Below are positions 1 to 12,617 of a stretch of DNA of 64,000 nucleotides, piece by piece. The notes under the pieces are model-generated. The model was not told where the DNA came from. It saw only the letters and a list, made by a program, of their open reading frames with translations, and did not search any database. The stretch covers positions 233,273,771 through 233,337,770 of the forward strand of contig OY294067.1 of NCBI GenBank assembly GCA_958510875.1, written 5' to 3'. Both the position numbers and the translations under genes were made by a program. This DNA is from Endomychus coccineus (lineage: Eukaryota > Arthropoda > Insecta > Coleoptera > Endomychidae). Position 1 is the stretch's first letter, and each line of letters begins with the position of its first letter.

Positions 1-1389
1 ATTAGATTTCAATAAGAAAATTATGGGTTTCAGAAATATGGTAGTATGGAAGATAAATTGTGCGTATATTGACATTTTCAAGTCAGTTATAGATGTACTT
101 GGTGAAGCAGCTAACTGATATTTTGAATAGCAACGATTGGTTGAATTATGAATGAAATAATACTAAAAACATTATAATAACTAAATAGTTCCCTAGTATA
201 ACGGATGAAATAAAAAGATTTTCGTGATATAATTATTTTATTCATTTACCACCCTCTACGTTCGTTCAATGCTCATGAAAAAATTGCTGGTAAAAAAATA
301 AGCTTGAAATAACTACCTACCTCATTTTTGGGAAACAAGTGTTATTTGAAAAATAAAATTTTTAATAGATCTTATACTCATTGTACTGGAATATTGAGAT
401 GCGTAGCGCTGAAAATTATAATAGGTGTCTATATTTTGGTTGAATATTAGCTACTGAATGGATTGTAGCTCTATGGTAAACTTGTTTGATTCGACGCATA
501 GTATAGATCCACTAGTCCTACATCTTTATGTTTCTTATTCACAGAAACACGTTTTTAAAAAGTTTATTAATATTTATTAAATGAATTTCACAATATAAAA
601 TATACGTGTTAATTGTTACAAGTCTGTGTCGATTTTAATTCTTGTTCATGAACTACATTGACATTATGATCAATGTTTGTTTTTGATTCAGCTATACTGA
701 TATGGTGATCCCATCCTAGTTCTCAAATAGAACTAGTTGAGGAATATTTGTGTAGGTATAAACAAGTTCAAAGATCAAATATATATGCACATAATATAAT
801 GTGAACTCGATACCCACATATAGTTCATTTTTCATGATTATTCATCTCGATACTTTTATGTTAAATATTCTATATAAATTTTATGATTCATTGATTCATT
901 GAACAGTTGAGAAAATCGAAACACCAATTTAAGAATAGCTAATCATAAAAAATAACGTGGAACGATAAAAAATTAACAATGATAAACATAAAATACTGAA
1001 ATAATAGTTTTTCTCTTATGATTGATTAGGTATAGTAATCTCCTACATCTGGGTTTGCTGGCGAAGATGCATATTAATTTGTCTCAACTTTTCGATCAGT
1101 GAAACACATAAGATACCTACTGACTGCTATATTATAAATGACATAAGCTATTTAACAAATTTATACATTAACTTATGAACAGTTAGCTTTTGAGATAAAT
1201 TAGAACTATTTGGTTTGGGAATCGCATTTGATATAGAGTTTGTTGTTCAAAGATGAAGCTAATAAACCTATTCGAATTCAAAAAACATCCCTCTAATCGC
1301 TCTAGAATACATTAGATATTGGTTTTTGAAGTAGTTAATACAAAACTTTCTGAATTATTCGGTTGTTGCAAAGATGAAGTAAGTGATGG
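1..1389. other. AT-rich stretch without recognisable gene
   Basis: The stretch is strongly AT-rich with stops in all frames. I see no transposase, RT or RNA motif. It ends where the R2-like RT relic becomes recognisable. Confidence 0.5.
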
Positions 1390-2520
1390 CAAAATCAGGA
1401 ATGGATGCTTCGAACCTAAATTTACGCTGTAGGCTCTCTGCAATTGTTTCACAAATGATTTTTTATCGGTAGGGTTAAGCTCCGTTCCATATATAGTGGG
1501 GTCATTCTGGTAAGATGTTAGGAAAAATTCACGATTTTACAGGATTGACTAACACAGGGCATCAACATGAGTTATTATTATACTTGCTCCAATTCTTTGC
1601 GGTACCAACCCCATTAGTGAAATACATAGACCATCTGTTACCACTCTGGAAGACTCACATCAGGCACATGACGAGTCTTGACAGAATTGGTAAAATTCAA
1701 GAGGGTAGTTTTCCAAGGAGACGCCTTGAGCCTCTTCTTGCTCAACATCTCACTAATGCCACTCTACATTGCGTTAAGATAGATATTACTCTGGACCACC
1801 GAACTACCGGAGGCATCAGATCACCCATGTGTTTTACATAGATGATCTGAAACTATATGCATCTGGGGAGGAAAACCTCTATCAGGTTCTCGATGTGGTT
1901 CAAGAATATACATGAGCCCTATATATGAAGTTGGTATTGCACAAGTGCGCAGTGTCACACTTGAGGAGAGAAGTCCACGAGAATATGCCACTTGCCGACA
2001 AAAGCATCTATAAGCATCTTGATGCTGGAGAGACCTATAGATACTGGGATTTCAACAGCGTCCTAATTATGACGCTTCCCGAGTAAAGATTTCGTCGACC
2101 GAACTTTCGAGCGAGAACAAGGTGATTGCAACAAATATGCTTGCCGTTTCTGTCCTGCTCAACTATTTTGGAATGTCGATGAGCTGCATATACTCACAGT
2201 TTGCATCCTAGGTCATCCGTGTACGAATTTCACATTAGTCAAGAAGACCAACAAGAAAACCACCTCGAGTTGCAACCTTCTCGCCTGAAAGCCCAAATAT
2301 ATGCCGCGCAGCAAGATCTTATTCTCAGGCGGCTTGTTGAAAAGCCGATACACGGTGTTTTCTACAAAGAAATTGAAACGCTCGGCTTGTGAACAAGGCT
2401 GACCTCCGACTACATGAAACATAGGGCAGATTGGCTTGAAGCTTCACACTTGAATATTAATGACAAGGCCTTTAAAAATGGTTACACCTCGACAATTGTC
2501 ATTACTTTGAATTGATCCTA
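1390..2520 (+). pseudogene. R2-like non-LTR retrotransposon RT relic
   Basis: This is a decayed C-terminal part of a reverse transcriptase of the type usually annotated as R2-like pol. Recognisable blocks occur in order: a KYIDHLLPLWKT stretch near 1615; the RT catalytic box read as HVFYIDDLKLYASGEENLY near 1826-1885 (YIDD in place of the usual YMDD or YADD); a KCAVSHLRREVHE block and a KHLDAGETYRY block near 1945-2045; then HPRSSVYEFHIS at 2203 and LVEKPIHGVFYKEIETLGL near 2336, typical of the post-RT region. Two open stretches (1515-1841 and 2201-2392) are parts of the same gene in different frames. The order is collinear with the family, but frameshifts and stops separate the blocks, so it is dead. 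Assignment to the R2-like group is from remembered family sequence, without an alignment. Confidence 0.75.
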
Positions 2521-5500
2521 AGTGGATTTTTGGTAGGAACGAAATTTGATATGTGAATATAAGTTCTTAAGTGAAACATATCCGGCTCGAAGGACCATTT
2601 GTAGGTTGACAGAGTGGACTACATTCACTAGTTATAATTAAACACTGATATTAATAATAATAACATTATTCACTACAAAACGATTGAGCATTACAGCAGG
2701 AGATGACTGACGCACGTCTGTTGCTTATAGTGACTTTTATATCTCTGTCAAGTTTAGCGGGCGTCTCCTCACTTTTAGGAATTAAAATAAAGAATGAACA
2801 AATGGACGGTGTGATAACAATAATATATTTCACTGAATTATAACCAATGAATTGTTTTTTTATTCAATAAAACATTCTACAAAAATATGTTGGAGCGCTT
2901 TTTGTAATCAGAAATCAATTCTGTACATGCTCGTATTTCACAATACTTTGGATGCATAGATAGTTACGTAGTTAATGGTTTATGAATGTGGAAGAAAGTA
3001 GGTTAGGCTGGTATAAAGAGGAGGAAGATGGTGGATGTTAAAATATTTTTTGATGTAAAATTAATATTCTATCTTGTTCTAATATTTTTGTCAATAAATA
3101 GTCCTGATAATTGTCTACAATAAAAACAAACATTATCAATGTGTTCCTTGGTAACAATAATTGTTATAATTTTCATGATTACGTGTATAACTAACACAAT
3201 TCAACGTTGAATAAAGACGAAAGGAATGTGTTGCTAGAATAAGAGAAGGAAAGAGCGGTAAACGTAATGTCGTAAAAGTTGAAATGGACTAGATGCTAAG
3301 AGTGAAACTGTCTGGTGATTTTACGAACATAAGACGTCTGTAGTTGTGTTGGAGACAAACACATAGAAGTTCGCAACCTCGTTGAGTAGTTAGGTATCGG
3401 TTGTACTCGCCTTGGTCGCTCTGACTGTGGTCAGCTGTCAACCATCACTCACCCTAGCCGGCCACTACATGCTTTTGTACTTAGCCCCGCGCTAGTCCTA
3501 ATTGTGTCGGAAAGTCGTCAGTGAACCCCTTTAGCTTCGGAGCGGCACAAACTTGAGAAGTTGTACGAATCTTGTTATAATGGCGAAGGTGCCGGTGACC
3601 GCTGCCCAGAGATAGTGATCCTTAACACACTTTTGTAACTTTTCTCTGAAAGGGATAACATTCTTGTTGGAAAAAAGCGGTAGAGTTGTCTCTACATGGA
3701 TGATTTCACTATTGATTCAATTAATGCGGCTGCTTTTATATTTAATGATTAATATTTATTCGTCAACTAATTCCACTGTAGGAACACTTTTCTCTAATAA
3801 AAAAAAATTAAACATAATCCGCTACGAGTTCAAAAGAAGACAACTTCAGATTGTGTCGATTTCCACGAGATTCATGAAAAGATCACTATTCCAATGAGGA
3901 AACAAGAAATTCGTTTTAAATTATGTCGCTTTGTACAGGATGATACAAATTTGGCACCCGAGGGCTACTATGGCAAAAGTAAAAGAAATAATCTAATTCT
4001 GAACCTAGGATTGTAAATATGATGTCCTGAGATATATTTTCAGCTAAAAGAGAAAAAATTATATGTTAAAAAGTGGCCATAATGACTTCGGAATTTTTTT
4101 TCTCGGGAATATACCCATATTATATAAGTTGGGACGTTCTTAGTATTGTAAGTAACAGTTTTCCTTCATGTTGACTCGAAGCTGTGATGGAATGTTTTCA
4201 AGTAAGAGTGGTAATTGTTCTTTCTTTTTCATTATGTGTATAAATTTAAAAAGGGCGAAGAAGTCTACAATACCTATTTTAAGCAATCACGAATAACAAC
4301 TATCTTCTAAATATTCAAATTTGCCTTCTTTGTATATGGAACAATTATCAATAGTTTTTCATGAAGAACATGATTCAACCGTCAACGTGATTTCTCAAAT
4401 GAGACAATTTTTGAATTGCTAGCAATGTTACTTTTGGGCAAAAATAGAAAGAGAAAATTTTTGTGGGTGAAACTTATTAACAAAGAGCTTCCCAACTGTG
4501 GAAAAATATGAGTAGATTATGGGGAAAGCAACTGATGAGAACTCTCATTACGGTCATTACTGTCATGTTTTCTTATTTTAGCTGAAAATGTACCTCAGTC
4601 CATCATATTTGCGATCCTAGACTCAGAATTTAATTATATTTTTTACTTTTGCCTTGGCCGCCAACTTTGGATCACACTGTGCATACCTGATACCTTTTTC
4701 TCTAGAACAACAATCACAACTCGCCTAAGCTGGGCACGTCCTCCCGAAGCGTCTTCCTGAAAATGACTCATCAAACGTAAGAAATTGAAGAAAATACATT
4801 TAGTTAGGGTGTGGTAATTGTTATTTATATACATGCTGTCCCATAAGCGTTACGAGTAACCTCTACAACTCCGTTGCTATTTGAGAAACCGACTAGCATT
4901 CCCTTTGTCCAACGGTAGCTACGTTCTGCACAATTCAAAATCATTTTGGTCATTTAAAGATGATTCAGGATGGCGCAAGGAACTTGTGTTTCCTTAATGC
5001 AAAACCCCTATATTTCAGGTTTACTGGGTAGCCATTCCGATGAATTGGATCAATGCTTCAACGTTTCAAGCAGTTTTGGAATTGCCGATACGAATAGTCT
5101 CCTAAGAATTCTAAAAACTGCCAGTGGCGTGAGATGAAGTGGTAACAGTATAGAAAACATACCCTACCCACATTTTTCATATTGGAAATTCTTCTGATCC
5201 CGAATTTGAATAATTCGCATGAAAAAATCACCACGAGAACTGCCACCATGCCAAGAAATAATGTTGGAGTACTTTATAAAAGGCCTTTGCCTATTGAAGA
5301 GAGAAAACATGTGGAAGCCTGTTTTGATTATACAGCTCCTTCTGTATTCCTGCAACTTACAGAAATTCAACGTCCACATTCTTCACATGATGAAATTGAT
5401 ATTTCAGAATCATTTCTGTAATAACTATTTTCAAAATGTACTTGACTGATTTCTATGAGCAGATAAATATGAACTCAAGTAATCATCGGAAATGAACTCG

Positions 5501-7340
5501 AAAGTGATCTAGAGTAATTCCAATGTGCAGAATGGAAAGACAAACAGGATAATTCATTGTTGAAGACTAAGGCTCACGTAAAGACTTTTTGATTAGAAGG
5601 CAGTGCATGCTTCAACAATTCGTAAAATACAGAACAATTCTAATTGAGCTTGAACTACCAAATACAGCAATAACTAACTGCCATTGCATATACCAACATC
5701 TTAATAAGAAACGTTTGAATACGCATTTTCGTGAAAGTATGGTCCAATCTCTATTGGTGAAAAAACTGATAATAAAAATGAGTTTTCCTGACACCTTCTC
5801 CAAGAGCATGAAGAGAGCGGTATATATGTACTTGATGCTATAAAAAGTGTTCTATCAGGTATCGAAGAAATAATGCTATGCAAACGCCAAAAATGTAAAA
5901 ACATGATGTTCTTGATAACAACCTAATACTGGTTTCATGTGTTGTCCATGATTTTTTGTTTCTCATGACTATTACCTGATGAATTAACTGATCAACTTTT
6001 TATTTAATACGTCATTTTTATGTTCAACGATGATGTTCAAAATGTCACACATGGAAAATAAATATCTATTTTCTTGTTTTATTATATATTTATCTCTATT
6101 TGCAGTAGATATGCATCATATTTGGTATACGTGGCTTTTTATGAAGTTTCAAGTACCATAGAGTATCATTTGTGGTATTCTTGAAGCAATATGTTTTTTT
6201 ATATGATATTATAATTATTTTATCACCTGATTCAGTCTAATTCGTACCAAAACATGTCATGAGTTATTGCAATATTTTTTGAACAATACCAAGGGAGTTT
6301 AAGTGTTAATTAACTTATATTTTGTTATAGGCTACGTAGGATGAATCCCAATTGTCCCACAGAGCTCTGAAGATACCCAGCGACTCTTTGTTGGAAAATA
6401 TTTGTTATTTACTCTTCCATGTTTCAGATGCGATAGTAAGACAGAGACCTCCAAATTTGGCGAGTGTGATGAAAGAGATTCCAATTTATTATAGTAAACT
6501 TGATCGGAACCGCGAACCGCAAGTTAATTCTAGGTTGCCGGATTCAGCAAATTGTCACTCTAATTTGTTCATACATCTTGTACATGCTTTATAGAGCTAG
6601 CTCAACTGATCTGGATTTCTGGCAAAAGTGATGGTATCGTCACAGCTTATCTTCATTCTGTGGTATCGCTATCGTTCGTTCTGTTATTCAGTGACAGGTT
6701 ACATTTTTCAACGTTTATTGTTTGTTCACTGAATTCATGATGTAATATGGTTCTGTTATTTTGTCTGTTGCTATTGTTGAAAAGAATCGTTGATACTGTT
6801 AAATTTTTTGTAAGATTGGAATTCTAAAATACGAATATATTATTTTACAGATTATCCAAAATAATATACAATTGAGTATTTTATTTTACCTTACCAACTT
6901 TCTTTCCTGATATTATCAATATGCTAGTATTATATATCATCCAACAAATAACTTGAGAGTTGCTATTCCAACGGGAATCTTATTATTTTTCAAGAGACTC
7001 GCAGATTATTATCGCTTTAAAATGCGTTTTCGCATTCCGAATTAAATGGCTTGTAGAGTCAAGGTCACCCAGAAAGCGCTTCTGACATCGAAGACACTTA
7101 GTGTCGCATCTGAAACATCTTTAATCTGTGTCTGTATGTCGATCGGAATGGTATGACAAGGTCATCTTAGTGAACCTACAAAGATTCAGAGCGATATCTA
7201 TCGTACATCTTGAAATATTCATGAAACTTATCGAAAAATTAAATTTCAATACCCGGCCCTGTATCTTTGATAATAAGTTTATGAGAAGACCCCAATCATT
7301 TTTCCCAGATCATTGAGATTTTACGTCAATTACAACTTTC
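2521..7340. other. Long stretch without recognisable gene
   Basis: Open frames of 60-90 codons exist (for example 3664-3897, 5182-5421, 5589-5843, 6352-6594), but none shows a family motif and several overlap antisense frames, as expected by chance in AT-rich DNA. A patch at about 3400-3600 is richer in GC and CpG than its surroundings and could be a regulatory region or an old exon; I could not assign it. A phrase near 4838 (tgtcccataagcgtta) resembles the terminal sequence of some Tc1-type elements, but no partner end was found. Confidence 0.45.
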
Positions 7341-7366
7341 ACTCGTTTTTCACGGTGTCATAAATC

Positions 7367-7735
7367 ATGAGACTTGAGTATCGCGCTGTTACCAACTTCC
7401 TTATTCGAGCAGGTCTTCCTCTCCAAAGCATCAAAGATCAGCTGAAAATCAAAAATGGTTTCAAATGGAGTAGGAATCTTTGGAAGATGACGCTAGAACA
7501 GGAAGGACGGTGGGAGTAGAGAAAGGCGACAAAATAACTGTTGTTGAGCATTTCGTATTAGACTATCGACGCTTGAAGGTGAAAGAAGTAGTACAAACAT
7601 GGGGCTTTTTATTTGAACATAAATGATGTTTATGTAAGGTGAGCGCTAGCGTCTTGTTGACCATGATCGGTTCTTTTTAGAGCTCTTTGAAGAAAATCTT
7701 ATGGTGGAGACAATTGTCGCAGGAGATGACTTTCT
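7367..7735 (+). pseudogene. Mariner transposase, N-terminal half (relic)
   Basis: The start ATG at 7367 opens MRLEYRAVTNFLIRAGLPLQ, which matches the mariner paired-type DNA-binding start (MEYRAVIKFL). After a stop near 7518, VVEHFVLDYRRLKVKEVVQ (about 7540-7595) matches the second helix-turn-helix region of mariner transposase. An ELFEE-type stretch and a GDD in the place of the first catalytic aspartate block follow near 7680-7725. Frameshifts and stops break the frame. The gene then stops at the minisatellite array and resumes at about 8606. Mariner transposases are usually near 345 residues; this half would cover about residues 1-170. Confidence 0.8.
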
Positions 7736-8595
7736 ACATGAGATTTCGAAAGAACTACCCATTCTCTCTCTCATCACCTCTTGAAGCAGATAAGTAGCCA
7801 TCCTGATAGAATTTTGCGCACTTGACCTCTAACCTAAGAGGAAATTCACAGTCACAGAAAATTTACTGTCTACATGAGATCTCAAAAAACTACCCTAAAC
7901 CTGTCAAACACTTTCTGAAGAATGCAACTGCTAATTTTTGAGAAATTTCGAAAACTTGACCTTCAAAACAATAGAAAGCACCTTCTACATGAGATTTCGA
8001 AAAAACAACCACTTACCACTTTATCAACCCTTGAAGCAGATAGGTAGACGTCATATAATCTTGCATACTTGATCTGTAAACCAAGAAGATACTTACAATC
8101 TCCATCAAATCACGAAAAGCGACACAATTTATCTTTCATATCCCGTAAAGCAAAAATCACACCTCTTAAAGCAGACAAGTATAGATCCTGATAATAGTCA
8201 GCACACTAGAACTTCAAAGCAAGAGGAACTTCACTGTCTAGGTACTTGAGATTTCGGAAAAACTAATAATAACCCCCTTAAGCATTCTTCAAAAGATGCA
8301 AGTGCCGATTTTTCAGAAATTTCTCAAATTCGACCTTGAAAACAAGAGAAAAGTCACTTCCTATATGAGATTCCGAAAAAACTACCCCATCCCTCCTTCT
8401 CACCCTCTTAACCAGATAAGTCCAGATCTTGATGAAATCTTGTACACTTTACCTATATTCAGAAGAAATATTTCGAAAAATTCATTTCATCACCCCTTAA
8501 AGCAAATAAGAACCGATCTTGATGAAATATTGTTTCTAACCATTTGTGATAAATTTTCGGTTCAGACAAGTTAGAGAAGTCACGTGATGAGAAGA
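7735..8595. repeat. Minisatellite, about 120-bp unit, 6-7 diverged copies
   Basis: A phrase close to ctacatgagatttcgaaaa recurs near 7733, 7871, 7986, 8110 (degenerate), 8242 and 8362. It is followed each time by a run like taccc, then cacctcttgaagcagataag, then gatcctgatagaatcttg, then a cacttgacctctaa type phrase. Spacings are about 115-138 bp, so the unit is near 120 bp with indels. The open frame at 8296-8574 is a by-product of the repeat. The array lies exactly between the two halves of a mariner transposase. Confidence 0.8.
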
Positions 8596-8605
8596 TCACA
8601 GCTAT

Positions 8606-8982
8606 TCCATGATTCTTCTAATAGACTTCAATTAAAATAATATCACAGTTAATGAGACTCTTCTGCTGAGTGAGATACTTGTGAAAGCTAACAGAGGCTT
8701 GCTTTTTTACACGGCAATGCAGCCGTGCATACTGCTGGAATTATGCAAGACTTAATTCAAGATTTGTGATAGCGATAGTATAGTCTAAGCAAACCCATCT
8801 ATTTGGGAATTCGAAAAAGGACTTTCAGAGTCACCATTTCATTGATGGCGAACAGGTGAAGGCTTTAAGTTTGGTCACATTTTGAACATATACCGATGGA
8901 ATATTTCTTCAGGGGTATTGCATTAATTCTGGAACGATGTGATGAGAGCATTGATGTTAGGGGGTATTATATTGAGAAATGA
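8606..8982 (+). pseudogene. Mariner transposase, C-terminal half (relic)
   Basis: The sequence resumes the mariner catalytic domain. MILLIDFN near 8610 corresponds to the strand before the second aspartate block, NNITVNETLLLSEILVKANR is the usual spacer, and HGNAAVHTAGIMQDLIQDL (8713-8768, after a +1 shift) is the second catalytic block, with N where D is expected. The C-terminus YFFRGIALILERCDESIDV plus RGYYIEK and a TGA at 8980-8982 matches the standard mariner end. With the piece at 7367-7735 it forms one transposase interrupted by about 860 bp of minisatellite. In-frame stops and frameshifts make it inactive. Confidence 0.8.
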
Positions 8983-10015
8983 AATTTATCGTGAGGTTAA
9001 ATCGTCTTTTCATAATCAGGCCTAGAATTTTTGCCGCTGCCCTCATACCTATATGGGAATAAAATCAAAGTCAATCTGAAGAATTCATTTTCGCACACAT
9101 TCAAGTTTTGAAAAAGAGGAGAAAATTATTAAATTATGAGTTTAAAATATTGCCCTTTCTAAAGAGAACTTAAAATCAAAGTTTCATTCACTGCCTCATT
9201 CAAATAAGTAAATGACAATATGCTGTCATTGAGATTGAAATCAATTACCAAAAAAAAACAAAGTCAATGCATTAACATTACATCTAAAACTTTGAAACGG
9301 ATATGTGCGCCACTGTTGCCGGAACAAAGGATCCTTGAGTTGATCATCCGATACTGAATAGGGAATGTGCGGTGTGACCCGTGTCCATCGATGTCCGGCA
9401 GTCTCCACGGCTATCCATTATTCAGAGGACCTACGAGATCGCCAAGAAGTCATTCTGGCCGACGACAGCATGTCACCTCACTGTTTACCTTTGGGGATAG
9501 ACGAATGTATCCCTTGTCCACACTGACTCAAAGGGCTCACTCTCATCGTGTAGATTTCTTTACCTAGAGTTTATTCTGTTATCTTAGTAAAGCTAGGACT
9601 AGTTTGAAACACGTAGGTGATCTCTTCGGAAAATGTTCAATAAGTCTTTCTCTGACTTGTAATAATGTCATTTTCAGAATAGCATTGCGCACAACATTAC
9701 TGAATTCTAATTTTCTTTCTCATGTTCAGGAAAATTTGCAGCTTTGATTATTAAAAATTTTTAATTATTTACATAAGTAAGATAATTTTTTAAATCTTCA
9801 TAAACATTTTTCAACTGTTGCATCAGTTTTAGTTTGATAATCGATGTATTAAGCTGTCGGAATAGATTAGGCATTTTCTGAAACAGCATAACACCACCTC
9901 CTTTTGGTGCTCTTTTCATTGTATACCTGCATGTTTTCTATAAATAAATACTGAAGATCTACGTAAACGATGAATTAGCTCAATATCACTGTATATGCAT
10001 TTGAAATATTGTGTG
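8983..10015. other. Stretch without recognisable gene, one GC-richer frame
   Basis: Most is AT-rich and featureless. Around 9300-9560 base composition rises and a frame from ATG 9365 reads IHYSEDLRDRQEVILADD in its middle (about 53 codons to a TGA). It looks more protein-like than its neighbours but matches no family I recognise. Confidence 0.4.
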
Positions 10016-10019
10016 GAGT

Positions 10020-10890
10020 TTCAAAGAAGTGGTATAACCATTGGATTTTTTCGTTAAATGGTCCTGCGCGTAATATGAGAGAACAAAATAGAGACTACAA
10101 TGTTTTAGTAAGGAATAGTACAAGACGTATTCTTATATTATTTGAAAAAACAAGATCCAGTAGTGTTCGCAGAGCTACTCGTATTCTTAATATACCTCAC
10201 GAATTAATTTAGAGAACGTTAGGTAGTTTTTGTCTACAACCAGTCCAAGCTCTGCACCTAGGAGACAACGAACGGTGCTTACAATTTCGTCATTTTGTTA
10301 TTAATTCTCTGAACAACAACGAATACTTTCTACAGCAAATATTGCGGGCAGATGAAGTACATTTTACTAGACGTGGAGTCATTAATTTTCACAATTAACT
10401 AAGAATTTCTAAAAGAATTCAGTGTCAATGTCTGGCTTGGCATGTACAAAAACAATAATTTCGGCCCATACGTTTTACCAGACAGACTAACTGTCGCTGC
10501 ATTTTCAGAATTTTTGGGAGCTAATCACGTAGAAATGTGGGAGAAAACACCACTGAATCAGAGAACAAATGCATGAATATAGCTGGAGGACTACCCTTCC
10601 CATTTTCGAAGATAAGTACGACAATGGCTGAATAGGAAGTACGGTGAAAGATGGATTAGTAGAAGTGGTTCAGTTGCATGGCCTTCTCGATCAGCTGACC
10701 TTAATCCGTTTGACTTTTTTGCTTGCGGTTATTTGAAAGATGAGGCTTATGCCAAGTAGGTTTAGGATAGGGAAGATGTACTGAATCGTATTAGAAGAGC
10801 TTGTGAGGAAATAAATAATAACATGTGTTAATTCGAAGAAGAAGGTCGTTGAGGAATCAATGTCGCCATTGCGTTGAAGTGAATGGATAT
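10020..10890 (+). pseudogene. IS630/Tc1-type DDE transposase (DUF4817-like), relic
   Basis: The conceptual protein carries the insect transposase often found with a DUF4817 domain. The N-terminal part contains SSVRRATRILNIPHELI (helix-turn-helix). Next come LGDNERCLQFRHFVI and LRADEVHFTRRGVINFHN, the first catalytic block (family form TDEATFTRDGIINFHN). Later GLPFPFSKI stands where DGAPPHFS is expected, then SADLNPFDFFACGYLKDEAYAK, the second catalytic block (family form SPDLNPLDFFLWGYLKD). An EDVLNRIRRACEEINNNMC stretch follows. Stops near 10211, 10396 and later, plus frameshifts, make it a pseudogene. The usual protein is about 350 residues, so the relic is close to full length. Terminal repeats were not found. 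Confidence 0.75.
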
Positions 10891-11083
10891 CATTATGAGC
10901 ATTTATTATGAATTATTTTTTTATCGTTACCAATAAAAAGGTATTAAACTATTTTTCTACTTTTCAAATAGCCTTTCAAACTAAATTCCATAAGATACCC
11001 CTGATTCAAAAAATCAAAATTGCTCCAACAGTAAACCTTTGATAGAAATTTATCAAGAATACTTTTTCATAGGAAATAAATCA
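10891..11083. other. Spacer between two mobile elements
   Basis: AT-rich and short; nothing recognised. Confidence 0.4.
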
Positions 11084-11100
11084 AATTTGTATACAATAAT
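11084..11100. repeat. Target-site duplication of PLE copy A, left
   Basis: The 17 bases aatttgtatacaataat directly precede the element and recur without a mismatch at 12672-12688, immediately after its other end. A perfect 17-bp duplication fixes both boundaries and indicates an insertion younger than most in this window. Confidence 0.85.
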
Positions 11101-11382
11101 AAAGATTCTTGACCCAGGTATGAATTATATATAAATTCTCGGGAAATAGGTCACATTAACATTTATGCTTTTTATTTTCTCTATCGACAATATAATTGCT
11201 AATTTAGAATGCGGAATTAGGGATGAAAATGTAGAGGAAAAAAATTAAACTAGAAACAAAATTTGTAACATTTTGACAAATGAAAAGAGTAAACAGAAAG
11301 GAAGAAGGTATTGAAAAAAATCGTTTTAACTATCATACAAAAAAACAAAGAGTTCTGAGATGCTTACCCTCAAATATCAGTT

Positions 11383-12182
11383 TTGAACGCGGATAAGTGT
11401 AATAAAAACGTCATAATGCATAGAAATGACTACGAAAACAAAATAGGAAACCTTTTTAATGATGGAACAACTTACAAACGACAACGTCATCTTCATTTCC
11501 ATTCCGTTGCACCAACATGTTATAAAAAAAGTGTTATAAACAGCTTTACAGATCGCGCGGTTGAATAGTCCCACGCAGAGGACCGTCCCAAAAATTTGAA
11601 AATTGTTCGTAATACACTGGAAATGAATGGCTACCCAAAAACATTTCTCAATCACATCATTAAGGAAAGAATTAACAAAATCTATAATGGATATTCATAT
11701 ATAAATAACACAAAAAGTAATACAGACAATTTTATAACATTACCATACATTCCGGAGACCTCAGAGAAAATTGAGTAATGTTTCAAAAAGTATGATATAA
11801 ATGTCGCGCACAAGCCTACTAACTGTGTTGGAAAATATTTCTCAAATCTAATAAAACCTTTAATACTTAAAGATAAACAAACCCACACAGTATACAAATT
11901 AAATTGTTTAGATTGCGATGGGACTTATACTGGAATCTCTAAACAATATTTACAAAAAAGGGAATGTATGGCCATAAGTATAGCACAAGAAACAAAAACA
12001 TAGAAAATTCTACCCCCCTTGCTAAACATTATAACCATCAATTGGATTACAAAAATGTTGACATTTTAACTAAGGAAACTAATTATTATAAAACATCTAT
12101 TCTAGAGATCATTCACATTAAATGTGACTCCAAATCTGTAAATCATAGGACAAATATTCAGACGACACTAAGTCAGATTTAA
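11383..12182 (+). pseudogene. PLE GIY-YIG endonuclease region, copy A
   Basis: This is the C-terminal half of a Penelope-like polyprotein: connection domain plus GIY-YIG nuclease, which in this class nicks the target DNA. Blocks visible: RHLHFHSVAPTCYKKSVIN (about 11490), SHAEDRPKNLKIVRNTLEM and NGYPKTFLNHIIKERINK (11570-11680), LPYIPETSEKIE (about 11740), then VYKLNCLDCDGTYTGISKQ (about 11890-11945). In the last, VYKLNC and YTGIS stand for the GIY and YIG strands. In-frame stops follow RAVE and KIE and a frameshift follows the YIG block, so it is inactive. The stop near 12180 precedes the hammerhead-like motif by about 390 nt. Confidence 0.85.
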
Positions 12183-12573
12183 ACTAACTTGATCAATTAA
12201 AACTGTTGCAAATTCCTACATGCGTCTTTATAATGTTAAAAATATATTTTAGGTAGAATGTCAATAGTATATATCCAATAGCTGACCAACCTTCTTCTAT
12301 TAGCTCGTAAATCTAACATCTGGTTTGAGAGTGGAACCTAATTGTCTCGTTTCTAGTCGTTCATAAACTTTGTTGACATGAACTCACATTTATTAAGAGT
12401 ACTGCTTAACAGTGGATTCTTGATATATTATGCTTATAACATTGATTGATACAATTTCGATTATTCGTGTTTCTGTTTGTTTCGGCGACGTGGGAATTTT
12501 AATGGATACTGATGCGATAAGGACGCTTTGTGTAATACAATTAGTTCCAAGTAATCCAGTTTCAGACATAATA

Positions 12574-12617
12574 AGTCTTCTGATGATGGTCGTGAGACCA
12601 AAACGTACGTAAAGGCG
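12574..12617 (+). ncRNA. Hammerhead-like ribozyme motif, PLE copy A
   Basis: Elements in order: helix I 5' strand AGTCTT, CTGATGA box (12580-12586), one T, helix II GGTC-GTGA-GACC (12588-12599), then AAAA where GAAA is required (12600-12603), CGTACGTA (short helix III plus cleavage-site GTA), then AAGGC as helix I 3' strand. GTCTT pairs with AAGGC through one G-U wobble. The missing G (position 12) should block self-cleavage in this copy. It lies on the coding strand downstream of the GIY-YIG frame. Confidence 0.7.

Noticed and set aside
8296..8574. 92-codon frame with internal repeats
   Set aside because: By-product of the 120-bp minisatellite.
12430..12612. Overlapping sense and antisense frames of 60-80 codons
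   Set aside because: They cover the PLE 3' region and the hammerhead-like motif; there is no coding motif and both strands are open by composition.
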